This document shows positions 7,208 to 16,773 of a stretch of DNA of 42,511 bases, piece by piece (within the stretch, counting starts at the first letter, position 1; each line of letters opens with the position of its first letter). The stretch lies in the NCBI GenBank assembly GCA_030430575.1, contig JAUIKF010000064.1, forward strand, positions 1 to 42,511, read 5' to 3'. Both the position numbers and the translations under genes were made by a program. Under the pieces are notes generated by a model, which saw only the letters and a list, made by a program, of their open reading frames with translations, did not search any database and was not told the DNA's origin. The stretch is from Bacteroidia bacterium (GTDB taxonomy: Bacteria; Bacteroidota; Bacteroidia; J057).

Positions 7208-8773
7208 TTACCACTTCACAACTCGTCTTGTTAGTGTTTGACCTTCAGCAGTTAACCTGATAAAGTAGATGCCCGTGGAAATATCATCAAAGTCCATTTG
7301 GAATTCTTGATTTCCACTGCCAAACCTATGATTTTCCGCCTTCAGGTTTCTTCCAAGGGGATCTATGATTACAATACTTATGTCTGTAGGGACAGCTAAG
7401 TTCATTTCCACATACAAATCTCCAGAAGTCGGATTAGGATAAAGGTTTAAAATTTTTCCAAACGTTACCTCTTCTAAAGCCGTAGGCAGATCCACCGTCT
7501 TTGAATTGACTTCAAAGTCTATCTCAGTGACCATCGGCTCACCGGCACTAATGGTCACGATCTGGTCTGTACTTGTCTTGCCGATCACCTCGACATGTAC
7601 CTTATAGGTGCCGTAGGCTAGGTTGGGGAAATTGTATTCGCCGTTGGCGTCGGTGAGGGTATGCGTGATGGGATTGTCCTGCATGTCATATATCAAAATG
7701 GAGACATTTTCGAGGGGGTCGCCTGGCCCTGTCTTACCCGCTCCTTGAGAGATCAGTCCGCCGATAAAGCCTGGGCCGCCAGGATTGTTTCCTTGGACAA
7801 AGTCAAAGTCTTTTCGAGCATGAGCAGTGCTGGTTACATTTATCGGGCTAGCATCTTGCCACCGAGTCACCTCTAGGCCTAATACATAGTAGGTAGGCAT
7901 TTTGGTTGCAAAATCGGGATCACTGGGAAGTGGTGCCGCCTTGAGGTAATAATTCCCGTCCGCCAAACCGGTAAACCCAAAATAACCCGTCGATACTGAA
8001 TAGGTCGTATCTATGGCTGTAAGTGTTCCTGCTACAGAATCATGAGTAATCAAATATAATATGGCGTTATCAACAGAGTCATACCGATCACCGTACTCCC
8101 AAAGTCCACAAATGGAACTTGGAAGGCTAGGCATAAAATCGACATCCATAAATTCATCATCTGTTTCATATATATTATCATGAGCATATAGCCATATTTC
8201 ATAAATGCCAGGATATCTATATTCATGTGTATAAGTGGAAGAATCAGGATACACAAGCACTTTTACACTGTCCTTGCCAGTATTAGGGCTTTGCTCTCCA
8301 GTATCCCAATCCCATTCAATAATGGGCCAATATTGGCCTGCGGGAATTGATTGATCAAAAAATGTAACTGAGAAACCATTAGGCGTAAAGCCATTAATGG
8401 TATAACTAAAATCGGCATGTAATCTTTGAGGTTGTTGCAAGCATTCATAAAGATTCATTGAATTTTGACTCTTTGACCTATTCGCAAACGCAGAGTCAAT
8501 TTGGAGATTTCCATTACAATCTATTAAAGAAGTTTTAATACCTGCTTGAGAAGAATTCCCCATTATCGTACCCTCAAAAGAACCCCAAACATCAGTATAT
8601 ATAGTATCGGAGTAAGTAAAGCCTCTTATACCAGTAACTAATACTGGATAATTCCCATAAAAATCCCAGCCATTCGGGGTAGTTACATTAACTACAAATG
8701 GAATTGTCTGGGCAGAAGCATACAAAAAACTCATTGTTAGGAGCAGTAATAGTCCAATTTTTTTCATCATCAT
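7208..8773 (-). CDS. Secreted PKD-domain protein with T9SS sorting tail
   Basis: A 521-residue exported protein. A signal peptide (residues 1-21, KKIGLLLLLTMSFLYASAQ) leads into an Ig-like region. A PKD-like domain lies at about residues 125-215 (EWDWDTGEQSP, then YTHEYRYPGIYEIWLYAHD). A carboxypeptidase-regulatory-like beta sandwich lies at about 340-425 (GGLISQGAGKTGPGDPLENV, DANGEYNFPNLAYGTYKV). The final ~80 residues are a type A T9SS sorting domain with LYPNPTSGDLYVEM, GIYFIRL and a basic end RRVVKW. It is predicted to be carried across the outer membrane and anchored to, or released from, the surface. Three consecutive ATGs occur at the start and I took the first. No enzyme motif is seen. 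Confidence 0.9.
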   Translation of the reverse strand: MMMKKIGLLLLLTMSFLYASAQTIPFVVNVTTPNGWDFYGNYPVLVTGIRGFTYSDTIYTDVWGSFEGTIMGNSSQAGIKTSLIDCNGNLQIDSAFANRSKSQNSMNLYECLQQPQRLHADFSYTINGFTPNGFSVTFFDQSIPAGQYWPIIEWDWDTGEQSPNTGKDSVKVLVYPDSSTYTHEYRYPGIYEIWLYAHDNIYETDDEFMDVDFMPSLPSSICGLWEYGDRYDSVDNAILYLITHDSVAGTLTAIDTTYSVSTGYFGFTGLADGNYYLKAAPLPSDPDFATKMPTYYVLGLEVTRWQDASPINVTSTAHARKDFDFVQGNNPGGPGFIGGLISQGAGKTGPGDPLENVSILIYDMQDNPITHTLTDANGEYNFPNLAYGTYKVHVEVIGKTSTDQIVTISAGEPMVTEIDFEVNSKTVDLPTALEEVTFGKILNLYPNPTSGDLYVEMNLAVPTDISIVIIDPLGRNLKAENHRFGSGNQEFQMDFDDISTGIYFIRLTAEGQTLTRRVVKW

Positions 8774-8845
8774 TAGTCTTGGTATTTAGGTTAAAAAATT
8801 ACTTAAAAATAAGCACCCAACTACCATTTTCCTAATCAAAAATTC

Positions 8846-8893
8846 TCGATTTTGAATTTGCGTTTGAACTTGACACTTGCACTTTTCTTCTTC
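8846..8893. repeat. TTCAAG-family repeat, stop-adjacent copy
   Basis: Read on the minus strand it is AAGTGCAAGTGTCAAGTTCAAACGC followed by an A/T-rich end. It begins two bases after the stop codon of the A2M-like gene. It matches the core of the longer elements at 24219-24370 and 32845-33051. Confidence 0.55.
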
Positions 8894-8895
8894 CC

Positions 8896-11800
8896 TCATT
8901 TCCCCACCTGCACCTTCCGTCCCTCATTTCTTCCATAAAACACCGGAAAATACATCTCCTCCGTCTTCGCGGGGTTGAGCGTATAGCTGCCGCCGTAGCG
9001 AGCGAGCAAGGGAATCGAGAACTCGTAGGTTCCTTCTTCCAGCCGTTGGCAGAAGATAGACGTGCGGTCGCGGAAGTACTCGCGGTGAACTTCCTTATTG
9101 TAGCGCTTGGCTTTGGGCTTGGAGGCGTAGGTGCAGCCTGCGGGGATGGGTACCTCGATCATGACATAATCGGAGGCCCGATGGACGACGACCTTGATCC
9201 GCAGCGTGGCTTTTTTGCCAGGTGCCAACGCCTGATTGCTTTCTCCTTTTTCATCCTCAAACCACGTTTTCACCTCAAAATCCTTCGTCACAGCTTCTGG
9301 GGTGTAATTGTGAAATTGCTGGGAAGCGGATAGGTAAACAGGCAGGCTGCCACCCTTGCTCACCCAGAGGGTGTCATCAGGCGAAATCTCCGCCTCAAAG
9401 GGAAAGTCCACCACCTTGGTGCTGAGCGCACCGCCAAACTGCAAAACGAGCAAGTCGTCCTTATCTCGACCTTCTAGCAAGGCCGGCAAGATCGCATTCA
9501 GAATCTGTGCAGATTCATAGGTATTGCGCCAGTGGCCGCTGTGGCGACGCTCCAAGAAATAAGCGTTGATACGCGTGAGCAGTGCTTCGTGGCTGCTGTC
9601 AGCCGTGAGGAGTTGATGTGCCAATAGGGTCGTCTGGATGGCGTTATTGCCGATCCAGGTTCGGGGATTGCCCCAATAGACATTGCCGAGCATCGTCTGT
9701 TTTTGGGTATTGAGGAGGGTGTCGAGGGAATAAGGCATGTCATACAACTGGCAGAGTTGGAGGATTTGAAGATGCTGGTAGAAACTGAAAGTTGTATCTG
9801 TAAGGAGTTGAGGCAAGGCTGTTTTTAGGGCAAAATCAGGCGAAAAATAATGCATCAGGCGAAAATTATTCAACAACTTTTTGCCAGATGGGCCTTCCAG
9901 TTTAAATAAAAGATGGGATTTCAATGCGTCTTTATCATAGATGACTTGATATCCCTCTTTTTCTGCCGCTATCAGCGCTGTCATCACATGCTCTGTGATC
10001 CACAATTGGCCATCTCCATCTGGCCACCAAGCCCAGAGGCCATTGTCGCCCTGAGCATGCACCAAGCTGCGGATCAGCTTTTTTACTTGCTTTTCATGGG
10101 CAAAAGGTTTGTCGAGGTGTTGGTAAATGCGTTTTTGGAGGAGCAAGGCGATCAGCTTGGACGCTGCCTGCTCATTGCAGTCGTAGGGATACTTGCGCAA
10201 CGATTCTATTTCCTCCAACATCACATCCAGCACATCTGCACGCGCATAGAGCTTCACGGGTCCTTTCTCTGGATCAAAGGTGAGGGCCATCATCGTGTCG
10301 CCATGTAATGCATGAAACTGCCCCGCCGTCTCTGATACCCCCTTGCGATAGACAGGGATCTTTCGTTCCTCTCCATCGAAATAGCCGTCGGCTTTTTCCA
10401 GTCGGTAGGTCAGCGTCAAGCTGTCCAAGGTGGTAGGCGACACCACAAAGGTGTCGATGACGGCGTCTTTCAGCCCTGCTTCTCGTGTCTCCACGAGTCT
10501 GTCTCCCACCTCAAAACTGAGGCTGACTGTCTGGCTGTCAGGCCCATAGTTAAGGGCCTTGGCGATGACATGGGCGGAGTCGCCCTCGATGAGGAAACGC
10601 GGCGTAGCCACCTGGGCCATGAGTTCTTTGTAGGAGCGGATAAAGCTCTCTGCTTGGCCGCTGCGCTTCTGGCCGTAGGCCAGGGCGAAGGTGCGCCACT
10701 TGGTGACGTCGTCGGGGAAGGTGACGGTGAAGCGGGCCTCGCCCCGTGCATCGGTGAGCAGATCGGGCTGCCAGAAGGCGTAGTCCTTGAAGTTGCGCCG
10801 CAGCGAGGAGGCGTCCGCGTTCGCGGCGCTTTCGTCAACGGCCGCGCTCTGCGCGGCGAGGCGGGAGAGTTCTGCGGCGCGCTTGGTGGTGATGATCACC
10901 GCACCATTGGCGGCTTCTTCGCCATAGAGGGCAACGGCTTCTTCACTGGAGAGGATCGTGACACTGTCAAAGTTGTCTCCTTCGAAGTCGCCAAATTCGG
11001 CGGGAGTTCCGCCAGTAAAAACTTTCTGCATCGAATAGATTGCAGCCTGAGGGAGATTGGCAGTTCCTCGGACTTTTTGTCCATCGATATAATATACAGT
11101 AGCATTTGAGCGTGCACCTCGGATATTGACACCTGCAACTTTTCCTGCCAACTGTTGCGACACACTATAACCCATAGTTTTCGAGTAAAGAGGCTTATTA
11201 TTGGCTACTATTTCAACTTCCGCCAAAAAGCTATTTCCTTCATCCATTTGAACCTGAATTGTACGTCTATTATTCACAAATACTTCCTGCGTTATCATTC
11301 CCAAATATTTAAACTGAAGGACAGCATTATTCGGTGCTTTAAGTCGAAATCTTCCATCTTCATCAGAATATGTTCCCGATGCTATTCCTTTTACCATGAT
11401 TTGCACACCTATTAATGGCCCATTACCTTGGGCATCTACCACCGTCCCTGTTATCGTGCCCCATGATTCTGACGCCGCATATGGAAATGTCAGGTGATAT
11501 GCTTCTTTGATAGCTTGCCCAGCCTTTAAAAGCGAATCTAATTCCCCTAAAGAAAGTTCAAATAACCGTTTTTCAATAGCCGTAGGTTGCTGGGCAATAA
11601 GGCTATCAAAACAATAATAATTCGTTCCATCTATCTGAATTTCAAGCTGTTGCAACAGATAAAAAGTAGTGTCTTTACAGAACATCAAGACCTCATATTC
11701 CCCCGCGTCCAGGTCATGAAAGGAGTTGAGGTGCCCCTCATAAATTCGCAAGAAATCAGGTTCGCTTTTTTTGAACAAAAGCTGGCGAAAAAGCGCTTGG

Positions 11801-14760
11801 CGCACCGTATCAGCAAAGTCTATTGCCAATTCGCCATGTCCATGGGTGGTGTATTCTGTATAATATGCCATCTGGCCAGCATATTTCATGTCAAAAGCGG
11901 TTTTTTCCCATTGAGCGAGAATCTCTGCTTCTTGGATGGCTTGGTCATAGAGCGGGACGTGCCTAGACTCGTCAGTTATCGAAAGGTATGTGGGCATATC
12001 CCGCTCATACATTTTTACCAGCCCTGGCGCAAAATCATATTCGAAATAGGGCTCATACTGAAAGGAGGCGCTGAAGGCATCTGGCATGACAAAATGCACC
12101 GAGTCATTGCGGAACGGGCCGATCATGAATTTCTTTATGCCATATCGTTGTCCATATGTCTTGGGCCAGAAGACTCGATTCCCCTGGCGTAGGTAGGTAA
12201 ACCTTGTGGCGGGGTCGTTGATAGTGGTTTTTTTCAGCCATATCATGCGCCTAGCTAGCGTCTTCACCTCGTGCATCTCCAAATAAGAAGGCTTCTTTTT
12301 TACCGTCTTCATCGGATGAGAACGCAGTAAATCCGCGCTCAAGATTAGTTTTTCTCCTGGGTGGAAATAGACTTTGCTCACAGAAATCCACTGATTTCTC
12401 GTCCGCAAAGCTATATGATGATAGCCCGTATCCACCCGCACGGCGTAAGGTTGTGGGATGTCAATATGGCGATAATAAACAGGTACTTGATCGATGTAAA
12501 TAATATGAACCGGCACGATGCGGCCACTGTCCACCACAAAAGGGGCCAACTGTGCCGAGCTATCTGGAAGCGGCATGGCGGTCATGTAAAGGCCATCTTT
12601 AGGATACAAAAACTGGAACCAGGCGATGCTGTCGAGCGTTTGGGTTTTGTCCCAATGGTGTTGTGTGAGGAGTTTGGAAAAAGAGGTTGGGGAAAGCTTT
12701 TTGTGGGTAAATCCGCGAAATGTGCGGGCATAGCGCGGTCTACGTTCAAAATCAGGCACAGTAGGCGGACTGTAGTCTTCAAACTTGGCCGTGAGGCCAT
12801 AAGCTGTCAAGCCGATCTTGGGCACAGGCTGCTCCTTGGCATCTGTGACGGCGACGGCGACTTCCACTTCCTGTCCAGGATATATCCGTTCTGGGTGATC
12901 CAGTGCTACCGTTAAGTTGCGTTTGGGGTAGGGTATGCCAAAATTCTCGGAATGGGCCTTGCCTCTCCAGACATATTGGAGGACCAGGAGGTAAGGCTTC
13001 TTGCCGTGTGCTTTGAAGGCTAGGTCTAGGCTATCTGTCTGGCCACTGGCGATTTTGCGGTTTTTGTAATACAGATGGTACCAAAGGGGCAGGCCTTTGT
13101 GGTTGTCGACCTGAATGAAGACGGAATCTTCCGTCCGCCAGCGGGCTGTAAGCGGATGGTTCATGACATCCGCTCGGATCGTCTCCTCATCAGTTGTGAG
13201 GCGATAGTAATTTACCAGCGGTTCTAGGGCTATTGTCAGTGGCAGGGCTACTGGCTTTTTCCACATCTGATAGCCATTGCCATCATGCGCCGTCAAGAAG
13301 CCTGCTTTTTCCCTTGATTTCCCCTTTACCAAATACTTCGCCTTCAAGGAATCTCCCTCCACTGTCAGACTAGGCCGCCTTGGCTGATAATCGTAAGTAA
13401 GGGTTTCCGTTTTTTCTTCCGCTTCATTGTCCGAAGTAAAAAAACGCACTTTCACTTCGTAGGTCATCTTCACGGGGGGAAATACACTGTCAGGCACCGT
13501 CAGAGCCGTTTCTCCCACTGCATCCAATTTCTGTTTATGCTGCCACAGGGTGTCGGGGATGAAGATTTTGTTCGCCCGGTAGTCTTGAATCTTTGGGGTC
13601 AAGAGATAGACTTCAACCCGTCCGTCAAGCAGATTAAGGTCATTATCGTCTTGCCCACGCAGGAAGAGGCGGAGAGATTCTCCTTCGGTATGTACTTCCT
13701 TGGGCGTGACACGCAGGCTGAAGGTGCTAGCTTGAAGTTCATAGTCTTCATAATAAAACCGCTTCTCCATCATTTCCTTTTCTTCTTTCTTTTCAAAGGA
13801 AAGCGCATAATTCTGGTCTAGCTTTAGCCCTAAGCTATCTGCCAATAAAAAGGCATGGTGATACACGCCAGGGCGGCGGGGCGTGACAGTGGCAAGCACT
13901 TTGTTAACGTAGTCACCTCCATATCGATTCTGTAAGCGTAATTCTAGCGATTGGGTTAAGGGTTTGCCTTTTTTGTTGAGCAACAAGGCTTTTACCTTCA
14001 CCGTATCGCCTGGGCGATATTTAGGTTGATTCGTGACGACATAACCTTTGAAGCGGTTTTGGTAGCGTATATCTCTATAATCACCCGAAAATAAGTTTCC
14101 GATCTTCCTCACCCAGCCTTGGGCATAGCCATTGGTAATCGACCGGATGCCCGTTCGTACAAAACGATAGGGCGTGTACCAGGCCCAGCGAATCGGCGGG
14201 GTATAGATGACTCGCCGCGTAAGTCGGCCTAAGCGTGTCCTACCCCATTCTTTCTCGATCAAGAAATAATCTGTGATGCCTTTATAGCTCACTGTGATCA
14301 GGCCCCCTCGATTGGTACTGGAGAGGCGGTAGCTTTCCATTTCCTGCCTGAAAGGAACCCGTTTCTTTTTTCGCTTGGCGCTCGCCTCCGTCACCAACTG
14401 ACCCGCTGGGTCATACAGCACAAAGGCGAGGTCGCGCTTATTGTCCAGGGGCATGAGGCGGAGCTGATTGACGGAGCGTAGGTTGAGGACCAGTTCGTGG
14501 TCTTCCGCGTGGACGTGCAAGTAGTGCCCGTAGGGCAGGTTGTCTTGATAGCCTGAGTCCGTTGGAAAGGAGTCCGTCAGGGTGTGGAAATAGCTTTCAT
14601 TGACTTCACCGAGGCCCTTGGTGTAGAGGGTTTTGGCCTCTGTAGCGGTGAGGGTGTAGGTGTAGGTGAAATAGCTGGTGCGGCGGCTGGTCAGGAGGTC
14701 TTGGCCTATGCTGAGGCTGGTCCAGCCTGCGAGGAGGAGAAATAGGGTGGCTCGGAGCAT
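8896..14760 (-). CDS. Alpha-2-macroglobulin-like protein with inserted TonB-plug-like domain
   Basis: A 1954-residue exported protein. A signal peptide (residues 1-20) is followed by macroglobulin-type beta domains, including an MG2-like YRPGDTVKVKALLLNKKGK near residue 247. A carboxypeptidase-regulatory-like domain begins near 1098 (WGTITGTVVDAQGNGPLIGV). A TonB-plug-like segment follows at about 1195-1290 (YYIDGQKV, NGAVIITTK). The A2M core near 1325 is DYAFWQPDLLTDARGEARF. The thioester-region motif is YPYDCNEQ with Cys1528, which keeps the CxEQ residues needed for an internal thioester. No beta barrel and no lipobox are present. A2M proteins trap proteases; the plug insert suggests a partner at the outer membrane. 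The start has an AT-rich leader carrying AATTAATCAT 6 bp upstream. Confidence 0.9.
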   Translation of the reverse strand: MLRATLFLLLAGWTSLSIGQDLLTSRRTSYFTYTYTLTATEAKTLYTKGLGEVNESYFHTLTDSFPTDSGYQDNLPYGHYLHVHAEDHELVLNLRSVNQLRLMPLDNKRDLAFVLYDPAGQLVTEASAKRKKKRVPFRQEMESYRLSSTNRGGLITVSYKGITDYFLIEKEWGRTRLGRLTRRVIYTPPIRWAWYTPYRFVRTGIRSITNGYAQGWVRKIGNLFSGDYRDIRYQNRFKGYVVTNQPKYRPGDTVKVKALLLNKKGKPLTQSLELRLQNRYGGDYVNKVLATVTPRRPGVYHHAFLLADSLGLKLDQNYALSFEKKEEKEMMEKRFYYEDYELQASTFSLRVTPKEVHTEGESLRLFLRGQDDNDLNLLDGRVEVYLLTPKIQDYRANKIFIPDTLWQHKQKLDAVGETALTVPDSVFPPVKMTYEVKVRFFTSDNEAEEKTETLTYDYQPRRPSLTVEGDSLKAKYLVKGKSREKAGFLTAHDGNGYQMWKKPVALPLTIALEPLVNYYRLTTDEETIRADVMNHPLTARWRTEDSVFIQVDNHKGLPLWYHLYYKNRKIASGQTDSLDLAFKAHGKKPYLLVLQYVWRGKAHSENFGIPYPKRNLTVALDHPERIYPGQEVEVAVAVTDAKEQPVPKIGLTAYGLTAKFEDYSPPTVPDFERRPRYARTFRGFTHKKLSPTSFSKLLTQHHWDKTQTLDSIAWFQFLYPKDGLYMTAMPLPDSSAQLAPFVVDSGRIVPVHIIYIDQVPVYYRHIDIPQPYAVRVDTGYHHIALRTRNQWISVSKVYFHPGEKLILSADLLRSHPMKTVKKKPSYLEMHEVKTLARRMIWLKKTTINDPATRFTYLRQGNRVFWPKTYGQRYGIKKFMIGPFRNDSVHFVMPDAFSASFQYEPYFEYDFAPGLVKMYERDMPTYLSITDESRHVPLYDQAIQEAEILAQWEKTAFDMKYAGQMAYYTEYTTHGHGELAIDFADTVRQALFRQLLFKKSEPDFLRIYEGHLNSFHDLDAGEYEVLMFCKDTTFYLLQQLEIQIDGTNYYCFDSLIAQQPTAIEKRLFELSLGELDSLLKAGQAIKEAYHLTFPYAASESWGTITGTVVDAQGNGPLIGVQIMVKGIASGTYSDEDGRFRLKAPNNAVLQFKYLGMITQEVFVNNRRTIQVQMDEGNSFLAEVEIVANNKPLYSKTMGYSVSQQLAGKVAGVNIRGARSNATVYYIDGQKVRGTANLPQAAIYSMQKVFTGGTPAEFGDFEGDNFDSVTILSSEEAVALYGEEAANGAVIITTKRAAELSRLAAQSAAVDESAANADASSLRRNFKDYAFWQPDLLTDARGEARFTVTFPDDVTKWRTFALAYGQKRSGQAESFIRSYKELMAQVATPRFLIEGDSAHVIAKALNYGPDSQTVSLSFEVGDRLVETREAGLKDAVIDTFVVSPTTLDSLTLTYRLEKADGYFDGEERKIPVYRKGVSETAGQFHALHGDTMMALTFDPEKGPVKLYARADVLDVMLEEIESLRKYPYDCNEQAASKLIALLLQKRIYQHLDKPFAHEKQVKKLIRSLVHAQGDNGLWAWWPDGDGQLWITEHVMTALIAAEKEGYQVIYDKDALKSHLLFKLEGPSGKKLLNNFRLMHYFSPDFALKTALPQLLTDTTFSFYQHLQILQLCQLYDMPYSLDTLLNTQKQTMLGNVYWGNPRTWIGNNAIQTTLLAHQLLTADSSHEALLTRINAYFLERRHSGHWRNTYESAQILNAILPALLEGRDKDDLLVLQFGGALSTKVVDFPFEAEISPDDTLWVSKGGSLPVYLSASQQFHNYTPEAVTKDFEVKTWFEDEKGESNQALAPGKKATLRIKVVVHRASDYVMIEVPIPAGCTYASKPKAKRYNKEVHREYFRDRTSIFCQRLEEGTYEFSIPLLARYGGSYTLNPAKTEEMYFPVFYGRNEGRKVQVGK

Positions 14761-14866
14761 GGAAGAATGATTAATTATTGATTGAGTGATTATTGATTTG
14801 GGGGAATTGATAATCAGTCAATTAATAATGGGTTGTTATGGGTGCCCGGGATTGAGGAAAGTTCAA

Positions 14867-14905
14867 ATTCAAGTTCAAGCTCAAATTCAAGTCTTTCTCT
14901 AAGAT
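14867..14905. repeat. Short TTCAAG-family tract
   Basis: A degenerate hexamer-like run (GTTCAAATTCAAGTTCAAG, then CTCAAATTCAAG) that belongs with the TTCAAG/CTCAAG repeats at 8846, 24256, 28683 and 32906. It lies about 110 bp upstream of the A2M-like start codon. Confidence 0.5.
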
Positions 14906-15011
14906 TGAAGATAGGGGAAAGGTGGGATATGGGCAAATGAAGAAATGCGGGTGGGTTACATGGGTTGGAGGGATTTTAGCTTAATTTTAAAATTTTCTGA
15001 TGAAGCTATTT

Positions 15012-15161
15012 TGGTTCATCAAGACATTTAGGGGAAGGACTACTTTACCTGTAACATTCACCACGGATTACACAGATTTACACGGATTAAAGAAGAATAT
15101 CTGTGGGAATCTGGGTAATCTGTGGTTTTTCCCTTCCTCCACTAAAATTCTCGATGAACCG
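15012..15161. repeat. ATCTGTG-family palindromic repeat, copy 2
   Basis: The most complete copy of the family. The outer arms are TGGTTCATCAAGACATTTAG near 15012 and its imperfect complement ending in TCGATGAACC near 15160. The inner arms are CCACGGATTACACAGATT at 15061-15078 and an imperfect complement ending in AATCTGTGG near 15126. The two halves form a long imperfect hairpin. It ends a few bases from the stop codon of the ATPase/nuclease-like gene. Confidence 0.75.
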
Positions 15162-15166
15162 CTTTA

Positions 15167-16729
15167 TTATACCCACACGGCAAAAATCCTTTTTCCCTGA
15201 AAATCAATCCATTCCTGCTTCCATTCCCTATTTTTTCGATCATCGAAAATCAGCAGAAAGCCTTCATTCAGGCTATGACTTTCGAGGTAATGGGCAAGCT
15301 GAACCAGGCCGCGCTCATGGTATTCAGGTCCATACCAGCGCTTCAGTTCGATGATGTAGCGATGCTGAAAATAAGTCACCACTACGTCCAGTCGCTTTTC
15401 TTCTGAAGCCTGGACTTCCTTGAAGGTATGCCCTCTTCCGTTGAGGATGGGGGAGAGGAAAGAGAGGAAGACCAGTCTTCCATGGGTTTCGAGAAAACTT
15501 GCCTGTTTGGTGCTGAAATTTTCCTTCATGAATTGCTGGAATTTCAGGAGGAGCGATGAGATGTCCAGTTCATTATTGGGAAGCAGAAAGTGCCCACTGT
15601 AAACGTGTTTTGAATCTAAATGGGTCAATTGCCTGGAAATCATATAATCGTACATCAATTGCTCGAAAATACGGTTATGAATCTTGAGCTGACCATTATA
15701 CCTGAACACCCCATACATCAGTCCTATGCTGATCACGGGGTCATACTGATTGAAAGGGATCACATCACCCTGGATGATCATCCGATACACCAATTTGTAC
15801 AACGCTTCATTATTTTCCAGATTTTTGATCAGGCTGTCAAAATTCGTATTCTGCTCTTTGAGCAGTAATTGAATAGCCTCATCAACCTCAGCCTTTTCCC
15901 AGCGTTTTTCTGTCTTTTTGGGCAGCAGTTTTTCGGCGATGGTTTTGCAGAGTTTGCTTACCAAAAAGGGGTAGCCCGAGGTATGATAATACAATTGTTC
16001 TGCGATTTCCATTTGATCCATTGCTACCCCTTCAGCCTCCTGATATTGCTTGAGCATGGTCGTGATTTCAGCAGGATCGAAGCTCATGCGCACGTCAAAG
16101 TCTGTAGCGATGTTCCAAGGAGAATTGTACTGAGCCGCATGGGGGTCACGGAGCTTATATTTGAGGGACTTGATGTCGTGCACGCCTGCTAGGACAATGC
16201 TGTGAAAGGTAGCGTGCCGGGGCTGGCTTCGGGCCAGGTATTTGGTGCGAAGCATGCCCAAGAAGCTTAAAAAAGGTTCATAATTGCTACTGGCATCAAC
16301 TTCGTCAATTAGCAGTACCAGTTTCTTTTTATTTTCATGCGCCAATTCTGTGATCACATCCGATAGCGAACTCATATCCTGTACCAATGGCAATCGTTTT
16401 TGCAACAGTTCAGTTAGCGGTTTATCAATGAATTTTAACGCACGAATCAACTCTTGAATAAACATCTGGGCAAAAGCCTGATCCGACTCATGCCATTGCC
16501 TATCTATCCCCTGAAAGTTAAGCGCAATCGGGAAGTATTCCTCAGACTGGCTCAGATGAGTCTGGATATTGGCTAGCATGGTCGTTTTCCCGTATTGACG
16601 GGGGCGATTGATGACAAAGTATTCCCCAAACTCCACCAGATCTAGTATCTGACGAAGCTTATTAGTAGTATCTACCATATAGTGGTGACCAGGAAGGCAG
16701 ATACCCGTGATGTTGAATCTTTTTTTCAT
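15167..16729 (-). CDS. P-loop ATPase with C-terminal PD-(D/E)XK-like domain
   Basis: A 520-residue cytoplasmic protein. Residues 42-50 (RPRQYGKTT) are a Walker A loop and 137-145 (LVLLIDEVD) a Walker B strand with the catalytic acidic pair, as in STAND/AAA-type ATPases. A winged-helix-like middle follows (about 250-330). The C-terminal ~75 residues carry a PD-(D/E)XK-like core: D448 in KRLDVVV, then the E-x-K motif IIELK with E461 and K463. This arrangement matches the large family annotated as AAA-ATPase-like/DUF1703 proteins, which is abundant in Bacteroidota and has no firm role. I chose the ATG at 16729; a GTG at 16768 would extend the N-terminus to within 5 bp of the divergent gene. The role could lie in DNA metabolism or defence, which is unproven. 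Confidence 0.85.
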   Translation of the reverse strand: MKKRFNITGICLPGHHYMVDTTNKLRQILDLVEFGEYFVINRPRQYGKTTMLANIQTHLSQSEEYFPIALNFQGIDRQWHESDQAFAQMFIQELIRALKFIDKPLTELLQKRLPLVQDMSSLSDVITELAHENKKKLVLLIDEVDASSNYEPFLSFLGMLRTKYLARSQPRHATFHSIVLAGVHDIKSLKYKLRDPHAAQYNSPWNIATDFDVRMSFDPAEITTMLKQYQEAEGVAMDQMEIAEQLYYHTSGYPFLVSKLCKTIAEKLLPKKTEKRWEKAEVDEAIQLLLKEQNTNFDSLIKNLENNEALYKLVYRMIIQGDVIPFNQYDPVISIGLMYGVFRYNGQLKIHNRIFEQLMYDYMISRQLTHLDSKHVYSGHFLLPNNELDISSLLLKFQQFMKENFSTKQASFLETHGRLVFLSFLSPILNGRGHTFKEVQASEEKRLDVVVTYFQHRYIIELKRWYGPEYHERGLVQLAHYLESHSLNEGFLLIFDDRKNREWKQEWIDFQGKRIFAVWV

Positions 16730-16773
16730 ATCTTGGATATAAAAGTAACGATTAACCCTCAAACTCACTCACT

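Larger units (their letters stand above)
14761..15166. other. Intergenic region with repeats only
   Basis: This 406-bp gap separates the start of the A2M-like gene from the 3' end of the ATPase/nuclease-like gene, both on the minus strand. It holds an AT-rich leader (14761-14830), a short TTCAAG-family tract (about 14867-14905) and the large ATCTGTG-family palindrome (15012-15161). I see no small gene and no clear TAnnTTTG promoter box. Confidence 0.55.

Noticed and set aside
11587-12192. A 201-codon plus-strand frame inside the A2M-like gene
   Set aside because: It is antisense to a long, well-supported coding sequence, and its composition reflects the reverse frame.
16730-16768. GTG start adding 13 residues to the ATPase/nuclease-like protein
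   Set aside because: It would almost touch the divergent start codon at 16774, and family-like sequence begins at the ATG at 16729.
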